A stretch of DNA of 35,545 nucleotides from a virus: the IMG/VR virus record IMGVR_UViG_3300036768_000965, positions 1 to 35,545 of that record; one strand, 5' to 3'. Position numbers and translations under genes: made by a program. Below the pieces are notes generated by a model. It was not told where the DNA came from. It saw only the letters and a program-made list of their open reading frames with translations, and did no database searches. Within the stretch, counting starts at the first letter, position 1, and the number at the start of each line of letters is the position of its first letter. This document shows, in pieces, positions 8,718-16,786 of the stretch.

Positions 8718-10087
8718 TGTTAGAAAAATTATTAGAAAAAGCTCGCAACGATTTCTACATTTTTTGTAGATTACTAGCACCTGATTTTTACAAGAAGGAC
8801 AGGGGTTATTTAAAGATATTATGCACTAAACTAAATGAATTGTATTATAAAGAGGGCGGGGGCAGGTTAAGAATTCATATGCCCCCTAGACATGGAAAAA
8901 CAAGGACTATTATTCTTTTTGTTAGTTGGTTACTTGGAAAAAATAACAATAACAAAATAATCACTGCTACATATAACGAAACTCTGTCTTCAAGACTAGG
9001 AAAAGATATTAGAGATATGATTATGCAAAGGTTGGTTGGTTCTACAAGTATTACTTATCGCGATATTTTTCCTACAACTGAAATAAACCCCGCCGATAGT
9101 AGTAAAACTTTATGGTCTCTAAAAGGTAAAAATTTTAATTTTTTAGCAACTTCTCCGAATGGAACTGCTACAGGTATTGGTGCTAATTTTATTATTATTG
9201 ATGACATTATCAAGAACCATGAAGAGGCGTTGAATTCTAATCATAAGGAAAAACTTTGGGAGTGGTATATTTCTACATTACAAAGTAGAATGGAAAAGAA
9301 TGCTAAAGTAATAGTAGTAAATACAAGGTGGGCTCTTGATGACTTGGGCGGGCGATTAGAAGAAAGTGAGAAAGGTTTGTGGGATGAGGTTATATTCCCA
9401 GTTTTTGACGGTAAAAATATGTTATGTGAAGAAATAAAAGGTTTAGAAGAACTAAAAATGCATGAAGAAAAGGTAAAGAATAATAAAACCTCGTGGGCTA
9501 TCTACCGTGCAAACTATTATCAAGAACCTTTATCAGTATCACTATCCAACGAGTTTGCAAGTCTACCTACATATGATTTTATAGATAAGAATAAAATTAG
9601 AAACTACATAGGTTATATAGATGTTGCAAACGGCGGGGACTATTTATCTTTTGTAAAATGTGGTATTATTGATAATAAACTATTTCTTTTAGATGTTTTG
9701 TATGAACAAGATAGTATTTCTAATACTATTCCTAAAATAATAGAAAAAGCGGGCGTGGATAAAATAGACATTTATGTAGAAACCAACGGTGCGATTGGTT
9801 TTCTAGATATGGTACAAAAACAAGCACCAAAAAATATTACTTTTTATGGTATTAGAAATACACAGAATAAAATACAAAGAATAAATAATGCGATGGTGGT
9901 TGCTGGTGAGTATTTAGTTTTACCTAAAGAAATATGGGTTAAACATCCAATATTTTATGACCATTTAGTAACATACAACCCAAAAGGTAAAAATAAATAT
10001 GATGATGCTCCAGATAGCATTGCTGGTGTTATAAAAATATTTCAAGAAAAATATAAATACGATGCTTATAAAGGATGGGTGTTATGA
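8717..10087 (+). CDS. terL: Large terminase subunit (packaging ATPase/nuclease)
   Basis: A 456-residue motor that cuts phage DNA and drives it into the prohead through the portal. The ATPase domain has Walker A PPRHGKT (K61), Walker B FIIIDD (D162/D163) and a VNTRW motif. The RNase-H-like nuclease domain begins at GYIDVANGGDY, with an Asp as metal ligand, and ends with DDAPDSIAG, the conserved C-terminal metal-binding Asp. The gene overlaps the small terminase at its start (TAATG) and the portal at its end (ATGA), which suggests strict translational coupling. It appears full length. Confidence 0.92.
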   Translation: MLEKLLEKARNDFYIFCRLLAPDFYKKDRGYLKILCTKLNELYYKEGGGRLRIHMPPRHGKTRTIILFVSWLLGKNNNNKIITATYNETLSSRLGKDIRDMIMQRLVGSTSITYRDIFPTTEINPADSSKTLWSLKGKNFNFLATSPNGTATGIGANFIIIDDIIKNHEEALNSNHKEKLWEWYISTLQSRMEKNAKVIVVNTRWALDDLGGRLEESEKGLWDEVIFPVFDGKNMLCEEIKGLEELKMHEEKVKNNKTSWAIYRANYYQEPLSVSLSNEFASLPTYDFIDKNKIRNYIGYIDVANGGDYLSFVKCGIIDNKLFLLDVLYEQDSISNTIPKIIEKAGVDKIDIYVETNGAIGFLDMVQKQAPKNITFYGIRNTQNKIQRINNAMVVAGEYLVLPKEIWVKHPIFYDHLVTYNPKGKNKYDDAPDSIAGVIKIFQEKYKYDAYKGWVL

Positions 10088-11313
10088 AATTATTTAGAGA
10101 CGGTTGGAAAAATGTTTTAACAGGAATATTATCTAAAAAGGATAAGCGGGCGGTATATTCTTTTAGTTCTAATTATCTTACTGATACTGAAAAGTGGAAT
10201 ATTTATATTCATGATAAGATGTTATCAAAAATTATTGATTTGATACCTAATACTGCACTAAAAAAACCAATAGAAATAAAAACTGATTACAATAACCCTC
10301 AACAAATACACGATATTTTAGATAATTTAGAATTGCATAAGAATTTAGCAACTATATGGAAATATAGTAGATTATTAGGGGGCGGGGTTATTATTCTGAA
10401 TATTCAAGACGGGCGTTTAATGAGTGAGCCTGTAAATTATTCTAAAATTTCTAGTATTTCAGTAGCAAGAGTGGTAACAAAAGAATATTTTTATATGAAA
10501 AAAGAAGATTACGATTATTTATATTCATATAATCAAACTAAAATTCATAAAGATAGGTGTCTAATTATAGACGGCGAGGTTTGCAATGAAGAATATAGGT
10601 GGAATAATAATGGCTGGGGTGCGAATATAACAGATAGTATAATAAAAGAAATATATTATTATCATTTATGCCATGAAGTGCCAAGCATTCTATTAACTGA
10701 TTTTTCAAAACCTATATACAAATTAAAAGATTTGAATATGAAAATGGTGCATAATGAACAGGATGTTATACAAAAAATGCAATTATTAGAATATATAAGT
10801 AGTTCCTTAAATGCCGTTGTTTTAGATAGCGAGGACGATTATCAGCGGGTAGAGGTTACTTCCAATGGACTAGACAAATTATTATACCAAATAGAAAGAA
10901 AATTGTGTGCATTAACAAATATCCCGCATACATTGTTACTAAACGAAGCCCCCGAGGGTGCATTATCAAGAACAAAATCACAGCAACAAGAAGATTTCTA
11001 CGATTTTGTGGAAAATCAAAGAAATATAAATTTAACTGGTCCAATAAAACACTTGTTCAAATTAATAAAAGCAATGTTAAAAATAAATTATCTAGATTTT
11101 GAATTTGCAAATTTATTTTTACTAGATAAGAAAGAAGAGGCTGAAATAAAGAAAATAAAAGCGGAAGCAAGTAAAATAAGAATAGAAAATATTTTAAATT
11201 TACTAGAATTACAAATCATAACAGTTGAAGAAGCCCGTAATCTGATACTAAAAGAAGAGAATTTAATAGATAATGATAGTAGGGAAGTGTTAAATGAGGG
11301 TTCTTGGCAATGA
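10084..11313 (+). CDS. Portal protein (DUF1073 type)
   Basis: A 409-residue portal, the dodecameric ring at the capsid vertex through which DNA enters and leaves. It resembles the DUF1073 portal family: an early KIIDLIP segment, LLGGGVIILN, and a conserved APEGALSRTKSQQQEDFYD stretch at about residues 289-307. A basic, Glu/Lys-rich helical C-terminus follows. The start at ATG 10084 overlaps the terminase stop (ATGA) with AAGGATGG upstream; an ATG three codons earlier is less well spaced. It lies between the large terminase and the MuF protein, as expected. Confidence 0.82.
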   Translation: MKLFRDGWKNVLTGILSKKDKRAVYSFSSNYLTDTEKWNIYIHDKMLSKIIDLIPNTALKKPIEIKTDYNNPQQIHDILDNLELHKNLATIWKYSRLLGGGVIILNIQDGRLMSEPVNYSKISSISVARVVTKEYFYMKKEDYDYLYSYNQTKIHKDRCLIIDGEVCNEEYRWNNNGWGANITDSIIKEIYYYHLCHEVPSILLTDFSKPIYKLKDLNMKMVHNEQDVIQKMQLLEYISSSLNAVVLDSEDDYQRVEVTSNGLDKLLYQIERKLCALTNIPHTLLLNEAPEGALSRTKSQQQEDFYDFVENQRNINLTGPIKHLFKLIKAMLKINYLDFEFANLFLLDKKEEAEIKKIKAEASKIRIENILNLLELQIITVEEARNLILKEENLIDNDSREVLNEGSWQ

Positions 11314-12044
11314 TATTTTATCCAATCAATATAGAACTAAAATTTTTTAAATTGTGGCGGGAGTTTTTAAAGAAATTAATAGCGGGTATAAAAAGTATAT
11401 ACTGGCGGGATGATATTATTTTTACACAAAAAGAAATAGAACAGTATTTTGAAAAAGAGTATTTTAACATCCAACAACAATTACCTTTTTTATTTTCAGA
11501 AATAGTTGCTTTTTCAAAAAGCACTTTTTATAAAAAACTAATGAAAGTAATTAATAAAAATAGATTTCTTAGAGAAAAATATACTATAGAAGCATTAAAA
11601 ATAAAGTTAAATGATATTGATACTTCTAAATATTTAGAAGAATTTATTTACAAAAATAATATTTATAAGGAACAACTAAAAAATGAACTTTTACAGAGAA
11701 CCCTTCCGATAACAAGTCGTGCTATTGAAAAGGGCGAGTCTATAAAAACAATATCAAATTCATTACAAGAAGTTTACGGGTGGGCGGAGAGCAAGGCATC
11801 CTTGCATGCTTCCACTCAAACCGCTAACATACTCGGGGTTATAAATAGACAGCGTTTTTTAGCAAACGGGTTAAAACATTACATATGGAGCACCAGCCGA
11901 GATAACAGGGTGCGACCATCCCATCGTGCCTTGGAAGGAACTAAAAGAAAATGGGGGGAGGGTTTAGAACCAGGGCAAGACTTCCGTTGTAGATGCGTAG
12001 CACTCCCCGTAGAAGAAGAGGTAATATCAATATTAAATGCATAA
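11310..12044 (+). CDS. MuF/SPP1 gp7-like minor head protein
   Basis: A 244-residue head morphogenesis protein. The first part is helical and basic. The C-terminal domain from residue 190 carries the Mu gpF/SPP1 gp7 signature: HYIWSTSRDNRVRPSHRAL, then QDFRCRCVALPV with its paired Cys. Such proteins sit inside the head near the portal and may be ejected with the DNA. ATG 11310 overlaps the portal stop (ATGA), with a GAGGG site upstream. This is the last gene of module A. Capsid protease and major capsid usually follow directly, but here they are 15 kb away. Confidence 0.85.
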   Translation: MIFYPINIELKFFKLWREFLKKLIAGIKSIYWRDDIIFTQKEIEQYFEKEYFNIQQQLPFLFSEIVAFSKSTFYKKLMKVINKNRFLREKYTIEALKIKLNDIDTSKYLEEFIYKNNIYKEQLKNELLQRTLPITSRAIEKGESIKTISNSLQEVYGWAESKASLHASTQTANILGVINRQRFLANGLKHYIWSTSRDNRVRPSHRALEGTKRKWGEGLEPGQDFRCRCVALPVEEEVISILNA

Positions 12045-12107
12045 AAATAATATTCTATTTATTATTTCTCTATTAATAATTTTCTATTCTTATTTCATAA
12101 TAATATT
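12045..12107. other. AT-rich intergenic stretch after the MuF gene
   Basis: These 63 nt between the MuF stop and repeat block R2 are almost entirely A and T. I see no hairpin, ORF or promoter that I could support. Together with R2 and the promoter region they make up the 370-nt gap 12045-12414. Confidence 0.5.
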
Positions 12108-12360
12108 ACTAATGCTGGGGTATTAATTTTATACTAAAAATGCCAGCAAGCCTTTTATTTACAATAGTTTTGCAGGGGTATTTTTAAAAATAAGAAAGTT
12201 GAATAAAGAAAATTTTATTTTTTAGAAAAATTTTATAATGTATTAAAAATTTTAGTGAAAAATAACCACCCAGCAAGCCTTTTATTTACAATAGTTTTGC
12301 AGGGGTGGTCTATTTTGCTTAACACTACTTAACATATGAATTATAAGTTTTTATTAAATA
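12108..12360 (-). repeat. Intergenic repeat block R2 (inverted, two cores)
   Basis: A complete block in reverse orientation relative to R1, R4 and R5. Cores lie at 12143-12178 and 12270-12305, with starts 127 bp apart and an AT-only spacer between them. The second core has an extended stem, ACCACCC pairing with GGGGTGGT. On its right flank is the TTAACA-N4-TTAACA promoter region. Positions 12270-12360 are identical, base for base, to 16829-16919. The block separates module A from module B. Confidence 0.92.
12319..12347 (+). promoter_or_regulatory. Promoter for module B with doubled TTAACA
   Basis: TTAACA at 12319-12324, a 17-bp spacer and TATAAG at 12342-12347 make a good sigma70-like promoter, five of six matches in each hexamer. 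A second TTAACA at 12329-12334 lies exactly 10 bp after the first, one helical turn, which suggests a protein-binding site overlapping the promoter. The same arrangement with the same bases lies upstream of the sheath gene. Confidence 0.75.
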
Positions 12361-12414
12361 CTTAAATTTATATTATAAAATATACTAATTATATAATATA
12401 GAGTTAGTTAGAAA

Positions 12415-13752
12415 ATGCCAAAACCAACAAGTTATCCGCAGTGGGCGTCGTTACCTACAGCACTAAAAACAGAACCGCCCCTTTATAGAAAAGAGAATGG
12501 TTATAGCGTCGGGGATAAACCAAACGCTGAGAATTTCAATTGGATATTGAATAACCTTTACGAATGGATAAAGTTTTTTGACGAGGCGGGTTTTTTACCT
12601 TATAAAACACTTTCAGAATTGCAATCTTTAAATGGTAATGATTTTCCTAACAATTCATTCTTTTTAGTAGAGGGTTACGGCATATATAGATATGATAGTA
12701 GTTCTACATTAGGACCAGATAATTTGTATATAATATCCCCTGCGGATAATGTAGGAAGGTTTATTCTATTTGTTGCTGAACCTCTAGTTCAAAATGAAAT
12801 TGGTAGTGTTATTTTAGATGAGTTGCCTTTTTATTATTATCCTAGTATAGAGGGTTATTCTATTTCTAATAGAATATTCCCTTTACCTTTTCAAATAAAT
12901 AGTGGGTTAAACTGGGCGGGTAAAATAAATTCTTTTTTAAATACTGGTGGAAAATTTGTAGGATATTTCACTACAAACAATTCTACTCTTATACAGACGC
13001 CAGCTGATAGTGTATTATCCGCTTTTATAGGGGGCGGGATAACAGATAGCGGAGAAGTAAAGGAAGGACAGGGCGGGTTATATATTTACAATACAACTGA
13101 TTTTAATACAAGTAATAACATAGTATATAAATTATTTGTAGAAAACGCTGGAGTTCAACAGCCTAGCATAACTAGTAACACTAATGGTTCTATAAACACT
13201 TTTAGTGGTATTTTTCCAAACGCTACAAATAATCAAGACATTGGTAGTGCTACTTTAAGATATTCTACTATCTATTTACAGAACACTCCGAATGTTGCTT
13301 GCGACATTCGTATAAAAAGGGATATTATTAGGTTAAATGATACTATGGTATTACCTTTCTTTACAAAATTAAGAGAAAAAAATAGTATTATAAAGTATAA
13401 ATTTAACAATATTTCTTATGAATATCCTATATATGAAAACGGTAAAGTTATCGGATATGAACAAAAAGAAATACAAGGAAATAGATACCACCTTGGTATA
13501 GAAGCACAGAAAATAGTAGAAACAATACTTGAACTTGGTATTACAACGAGGGATTGCTCTTTAGTTAGCATAAATAATTATCAAGAGGGCGATGAGAATA
13601 AAATAAACATACCTATAGAAGAAGGCGGGGCGGGGTTATTAACTGTCGCCTACGACGAGTTCGTTCCTTTACTAGTTCAAGCGACGGGTTTCCTAATAGA
13701 AAAAGTAAATAATTTAGAAGAAAGAATTAGTATTTTAGAGGGTGGTGCATAA
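12415..13752 (+). CDS. Tail fibre with C-terminal S74 intramolecular chaperone
   Basis: A 445-residue fibre protein. Residues 1-60 (YPQWASL, then KPNAENFNWILN) look like the baseplate-attaching N-terminus of many phage fibres. The middle is beta-rich. From about 290 onward is a peptidase S74-type chaperone, which trimerises the fibre and then cuts itself off: CDIRIKRDI, YHLGIEAQKI, YDEFVPLLVQA, and a terminal coiled coil. The position of the catalytic Ser is Cys (C296), and the Lys five residues on (K301) is kept. The start at ATG 12415 has no clear ribosome binding site. It is the first gene behind the R2 promoter and likely contributes to host recognition. Confidence 0.8.
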   Translation: MPKPTSYPQWASLPTALKTEPPLYRKENGYSVGDKPNAENFNWILNNLYEWIKFFDEAGFLPYKTLSELQSLNGNDFPNNSFFLVEGYGIYRYDSSSTLGPDNLYIISPADNVGRFILFVAEPLVQNEIGSVILDELPFYYYPSIEGYSISNRIFPLPFQINSGLNWAGKINSFLNTGGKFVGYFTTNNSTLIQTPADSVLSAFIGGGITDSGEVKEGQGGLYIYNTTDFNTSNNIVYKLFVENAGVQQPSITSNTNGSINTFSGIFPNATNNQDIGSATLRYSTIYLQNTPNVACDIRIKRDIIRLNDTMVLPFFTKLREKNSIIKYKFNNISYEYPIYENGKVIGYEQKEIQGNRYHLGIEAQKIVETILELGITTRDCSLVSINNYQEGDENKINIPIEEGGAGLLTVAYDEFVPLLVQATGFLIEKVNNLEERISILEGGA

Positions 13753-13856
13753 TGAATAAACTTTTAGAAAAATTAATTTTTACTTTAGTTCCGATAATTG
13801 TAAAAGTAGTATTAGAAGAACTAGAAAAAGAAAAAGAAGAGAAAAAGGGAGAATAA
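13752..13856 (+). CDS. Tiny hydrophobic-charged peptide, unknown
   Basis: A 34-codon gene whose ATG overlaps the fibre stop (TAATG) behind AGAGGGTGG. The peptide has a short basic start, one hydrophobic stretch (LIFTLVPIIVKVVL) and a run of Glu/Lys at the end. It could be a small membrane peptide. Its place shortly before the endolysin makes a lysis role possible but unproven. The good ribosome binding site and the tight fit between two genes support it being real. Confidence 0.5.
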   Translation: MNKLLEKLIFTLVPIIVKVVLEELEKEKEEKKGE

Positions 13857-13859
13857 TAT

Positions 13860-14948
13860 ATGTTTGTAGAAAATTTTTTAAATAATATACTCGCTGGTAA
13901 CATTACAAGTAGTGCATTACAAACACTACTAACTTCGGATGCTACCTATAGAGTAGCATTACAAAAAATATATAATTCGCATAAATATTCAAAATTGTTA
14001 GCATTATCCAACACAGGTATGAAAACAGTGTTTGGTAGTGAAAAAGCGGGCGAGTTGTTTAAGGATAATGAATTAATTCTTTTGCATCACATAAATTCAC
14101 ATAATAGTCCGTATGTTTTAGAAATTTTTAAAAATAAAAATGCTACATTATCATTAACTAAAAATTCATTATACGAACAGTTAATAAAAAATCCTGTATT
14201 AGCAAACCTTATTGAAAGTGAAATAAATGCCAATCCTACAAACTTTATTGTAAAAAGATTACAAATTACTAGTAGTGGAACATGGACGCCCCCAGCAACT
14301 CTTTCCTTCCTTGCTGTGTTATGCTTGGGTGCGGGGGGTAATGCTGGAGTAATGAGTGGTGCAAATGTTTATTCAGAAGGTGGTAGCGGTGGAGAAAGTA
14401 AATGTGTAGTTCTATATGATAATTTTCCTACAAGTCCTGTTACTGTTACGATAGGAACTCCTAATACTGGTAATACTGTGCAGGCGGGTTCTACTAGTTT
14501 TGGTAGTATATGCACCGCTGTCGGCGGTTTTAATGGTGGGGTAGACTTCACAATAAACAACCTCTCTCATAGAAAGGGTGGTGGAACAACCACGAATGGG
14601 GGTAGAAAGCAATTAAATGGAACAAACGTTGATACCGTAATAATACAAAACCGTCCTTTTTCACAACAAGGTGGTAATGGTGGGGGTTCTGTCTCTGTAG
14701 GTTCAACAGCACTACAAGTAGCAGGAGTAGGGTTACAAGGAACAGCGGGGGTTAATTATGGAGCTTCTACTAGCACAGCAACAGCGGGCTCTCCTTATGG
14801 AAATGGTGGTGGTTACAATGCTGCAGGAGGGGGCGGTAGCGGACAGGATGCTGCTGCTAATAGTGGAAGTGGTGCGGGCGCTCCTAGTTCTTTAAACACT
14901 ACTAGAAATGGTGGCAGTGGAAAGGTTTGGTTATGGTGGATAGAGTAA
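13860..14948 (+). CDS. Glycine-rich tail fibre/adhesin-like protein
   Basis: A 362-residue protein. Residues 1-125 are helical and of ordinary composition. From about residue 135 (TSSGTWTPPATLSFLAVLC) the rest is a Gly-rich beta domain with many GG and GGG motifs, ending in SGKVWLWWIE. Gly-rich domains of this kind occur in phage receptor-binding tips, for example T4-type gp38 adhesins, where they pack as polyglycine-II-like sheets. It lies between another fibre and the endolysin, fitting a host-recognition role. The specific family is not certain. AGGGAG lies upstream of ATG 13860. Confidence 0.65.
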   Translation: MFVENFLNNILAGNITSSALQTLLTSDATYRVALQKIYNSHKYSKLLALSNTGMKTVFGSEKAGELFKDNELILLHHINSHNSPYVLEIFKNKNATLSLTKNSLYEQLIKNPVLANLIESEINANPTNFIVKRLQITSSGTWTPPATLSFLAVLCLGAGGNAGVMSGANVYSEGGSGGESKCVVLYDNFPTSPVTVTIGTPNTGNTVQAGSTSFGSICTAVGGFNGGVDFTINNLSHRKGGGTTTNGGRKQLNGTNVDTVIIQNRPFSQQGGNGGGSVSVGSTALQVAGVGLQGTAGVNYGASTSTATAGSPYGNGGGYNAAGGGGSGQDAAANSGSGAGAPSSLNTTRNGGSGKVWLWWIE

Positions 14949-15391
14949 ATAATTATAAAATTTCACAAGAGGGTATAAATTTAATTAAGAAATGGGAGGG
15001 TAGCAGTCCTGTTCCTTATATATGCCCCGCTGGTTATAAAACAATTGGTATTGGACATGTGATTAGAACTAATGAAAGTTATCAGCGTCCTTTAACTTCT
15101 AAAGAAATAGAAGAACTTTTTAGAAAAGATATTCTAATCTTTGAGGGGGCGGTTAATAATTATGTAAAAGTTCCAATAAAACAAAATCAATTTGATGCTC
15201 TTGTTAGTTTTGTCTTCAATGTAGGTATAAATGCTTTTAGAAATTCTACTATGTTAAAGTTAATAAATAGTAAAAAACTAAAAGAAGCTGGCGAGCAATT
15301 TACTAGATGGGTATATGCTAATGGTAAAGTATTAGAGGGGCTTCGTAGAAGAAGGGAAGATGAGAAGCAATTATTCTTAAGGGGGTTATAA
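14933..15391 (+). CDS. Endolysin (GH24 lysozyme)
   Basis: A 152-residue phage lysozyme that cleaves the glycan chains of peptidoglycan. The catalytic triad of the T4/P1/lambdoid GH24 family is visible as E22-x8-C31-x5-T37 in KKWEGSSPVPYICPAGYKT, followed by IGIGH. P1 Lyz has the same E-C-T arrangement. There is no signal peptide or SAR anchor, so release should need a holin. I choose ATG 14933, with GGAAAGG 7 nt upstream; a TTG two codons earlier is too close to that site. It overlaps the preceding gene by 16 nt. Confidence 0.9.
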   Translation: MVDRVNNYKISQEGINLIKKWEGSSPVPYICPAGYKTIGIGHVIRTNESYQRPLTSKEIEELFRKDILIFEGAVNNYVKVPIKQNQFDALVSFVFNVGINAFRNSTMLKLINSKKLKEAGEQFTRWVYANGKVLEGLRRRREDEKQLFLRGL

Positions 15392-15855
15392 TGAATATAG
15401 ATGCTATAACAACAATTTTAACCACAGGTGCGAGTGTTGTATTTGGGTTATTTTTAAAATTACAAAAAGATTACAATGATAAGTTAAAAATTGCTTATGA
15501 TGAGAAAGTAGAACTCCTTAGAAACGAAATAAATGAATTGAAACAAAAGCAATTGAAATATGAACAAGAAATAAAAATTCTGAATAATAAAGTATATTTA
15601 CTACAAGAAGAGTACGACATTAATATTCCTGTGTTTTTTCATAAAGAAGATGGTAGTATTATTTTTCAGAATAAGAACGGGGTGGGGTTTAACCTGAAAG
15701 AAAACGATGAGCTTTTAGCATTTTTCAAAAAAATAAAAAGGTTAAAAAAAGCCACTAAAGAAATAAACATAAACGGGGAAGATTACTTGATAGCAAGTTG
15801 TTTAAAAGAATATCCTTTAAATGATATTATAGTTTCTTTTTTATTTACAAAATAA
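15391..15855 (+). CDS. Membrane-anchored coiled-coil protein with PAS-like C-terminus
   Basis: A 154-residue protein of unusual make-up. Residues 5-23 (AITTILTTGASVVFGLFL) form one membrane segment. Residues 25-75 are a strongly charged coiled coil. Residues 78-154 (IPVFFHKEDGSIIFQNKNG and so on) resemble a small PAS-type alpha/beta domain. The start overlaps the endolysin stop (TAATG) behind AAGGGGG. A single-pass protein directly after an endolysin suggests a role in lysis, as holin partner or spanin-like bridge, or membrane sensing. I do not recognise the family. Confidence 0.5.
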   Translation: MNIDAITTILTTGASVVFGLFLKLQKDYNDKLKIAYDEKVELLRNEINELKQKQLKYEQEIKILNNKVYLLQEEYDINIPVFFHKEDGSIIFQNKNGVGFNLKENDELLAFFKKIKRLKKATKEININGEDYLIASCLKEYPLNDIIVSFLFTK

Positions 15856-15856
15856 T

Positions 15857-16135
15857 ATGGTTATTATAGAAGTAAAATCAAATAAAATAGAAATTAAATT
15901 GAAAAAACATTTAATAGTTCTTGAATTTGATGAGCAAATAGAATTGTTTCATTTGCTTATAAATAAAATAAAAAAGAAAGTAGAAATTAAGGAACTAGAA
16001 GAGAATAAATTCTCTTTAGAATTAAAAGAACCTTATTTAACTTTTATATACAGATGGCTGAAGGGAATAGAAACGGGCGAGGTTTCTAAAACTGATATAA
16101 GAAAAAGTAAATTATTGCCTGTTATCATGAGTTAG
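15857..16135 (+). CDS. Hypothetical protein
   Basis: A 92-residue protein of alternating Lys/Glu/Ile-rich strands, with no membrane segment and no motif I recognise. It begins one nucleotide after the preceding stop and has no evident ribosome binding site, so translation is probably coupled. Its last 24 nt overlap the 3' end of the convergent minus-strand gene. It is the last gene of module B, so it would share the R2 promoter. Confidence 0.55.
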   Translation: MVIIEVKSNKIEIKLKKHLIVLEFDEQIELFHLLINKIKKKVEIKELEENKFSLELKEPYLTFIYRWLKGIETGEVSKTDIRKSKLLPVIMS

Positions 16136-16717
16136 GGATTGTTCTTTCAAATCTGCTAAGAAAAGTAATTCATTTTTCTCCTCTTCACTTAATACCTTCC
16201 ATAAAGGAAGCTTTTCTTTTATTTTTTGAATTTGGTCCACACTATCAGCTTCATTTATTTTAGTTTGTGTGTAAATAAAATGAGGGGAAAGCTCCCTCTT
16301 TGTTGTTGATTTTACTTCTTTTGTATCGTCAAGGTCCTGAGTAAAGAATTCAGACATTCCAAAAAAATTTATAACCGCCCCGACTAGTGCTCTTTTTTGT
16401 GCAAGTTTAATAGTCGTATTATGGTTTTCAAACTCTTGTATTGTTGCTATTCCGTATGACTCGCCAAGTCGTCCGCTATTCTCTTCTATAGTTGCTTTTA
16501 TAATATAAACATTATCATTATTGCTTATTAAACTATAACTAACTCCTTTAGTATTTATTAGGTGTAGAAACTTTTCAGCCCCTGCTTTTGTTAACACTAG
16601 TTTGTGAGTAGCTTCGCTCTTATAATAATCTATTTCTGCTAGTAATAAATTGTCTATTACATTTTTAATGTCTTTATAATATTTTACCACACTATCTAAA
16701 ATATCATTAGTGATCAT
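16112..16717 (-). CDS. Putative ssDNA-annealing/recombination protein
   Basis: A 201-residue protein transcribed against nearly all other genes. Two segments recall phage single-strand annealing proteins of the Rad52/DdrA-like sort: LTKAGAEKFLHLI at about 43-55, and KLAQKRALVGAVINFF with a following SEFFTQDLDD at about 105-131. Such proteins pair complementary single strands in phage recombination. The C-terminus is charged and probably flexible. GGAGGT precedes the ATG at 16717, and a strong promoter lies just upstream on the minus strand. The family assignment is from remembered motifs and is moderate at best; a structural role is not excluded. Confidence 0.45.
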   Translation of the reverse strand: MITNDILDSVVKYYKDIKNVIDNLLLAEIDYYKSEATHKLVLTKAGAEKFLHLINTKGVSYSLISNNDNVYIIKATIEENSGRLGESYGIATIQEFENHNTTIKLAQKRALVGAVINFFGMSEFFTQDLDDTKEVKSTTKRELSPHFIYTQTKINEADSVDQIQKIKEKLPLWKVLSEEEKNELLFLADLKEQSLTHDNRQ

Positions 16718-16748
16718 ACTACCTCCAGAATAAAAATACTATATTAAT

Positions 16749-16777
16749 ATTATAATACAAAAATATAAAAAAGTCAA
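16749..16777 (-). promoter_or_regulatory. Strong sigma70 promoter for the minus-strand gene
   Basis: Read on the minus strand, TTGACT (16777-16772) is followed after exactly 17 bp by TATAAT (16754-16749). This is the best consensus promoter in the window. It starts just outside repeat block R3 and points to the gene at 16717. Together with the + promoter at 16878 it makes R3 a divergent control region. Confidence 0.8.
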
Positions 16778-16786
16778 TAGTACAAT

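Noticed and set aside
10905-11102. Overlapping + frame inside the portal gene
   Set aside because: The product is basic and low in complexity, has no ribosome binding site, and lies wholly within the conserved portal sequence.
12143-12305. Repeat cores as ordinary rho-independent terminators
   Set aside because: Loops are about 20 nt, T runs are short or absent on one side, and R3 has a core between divergent promoters where nothing needs to be terminated. Only the first core of R4 looks partly terminator-like.
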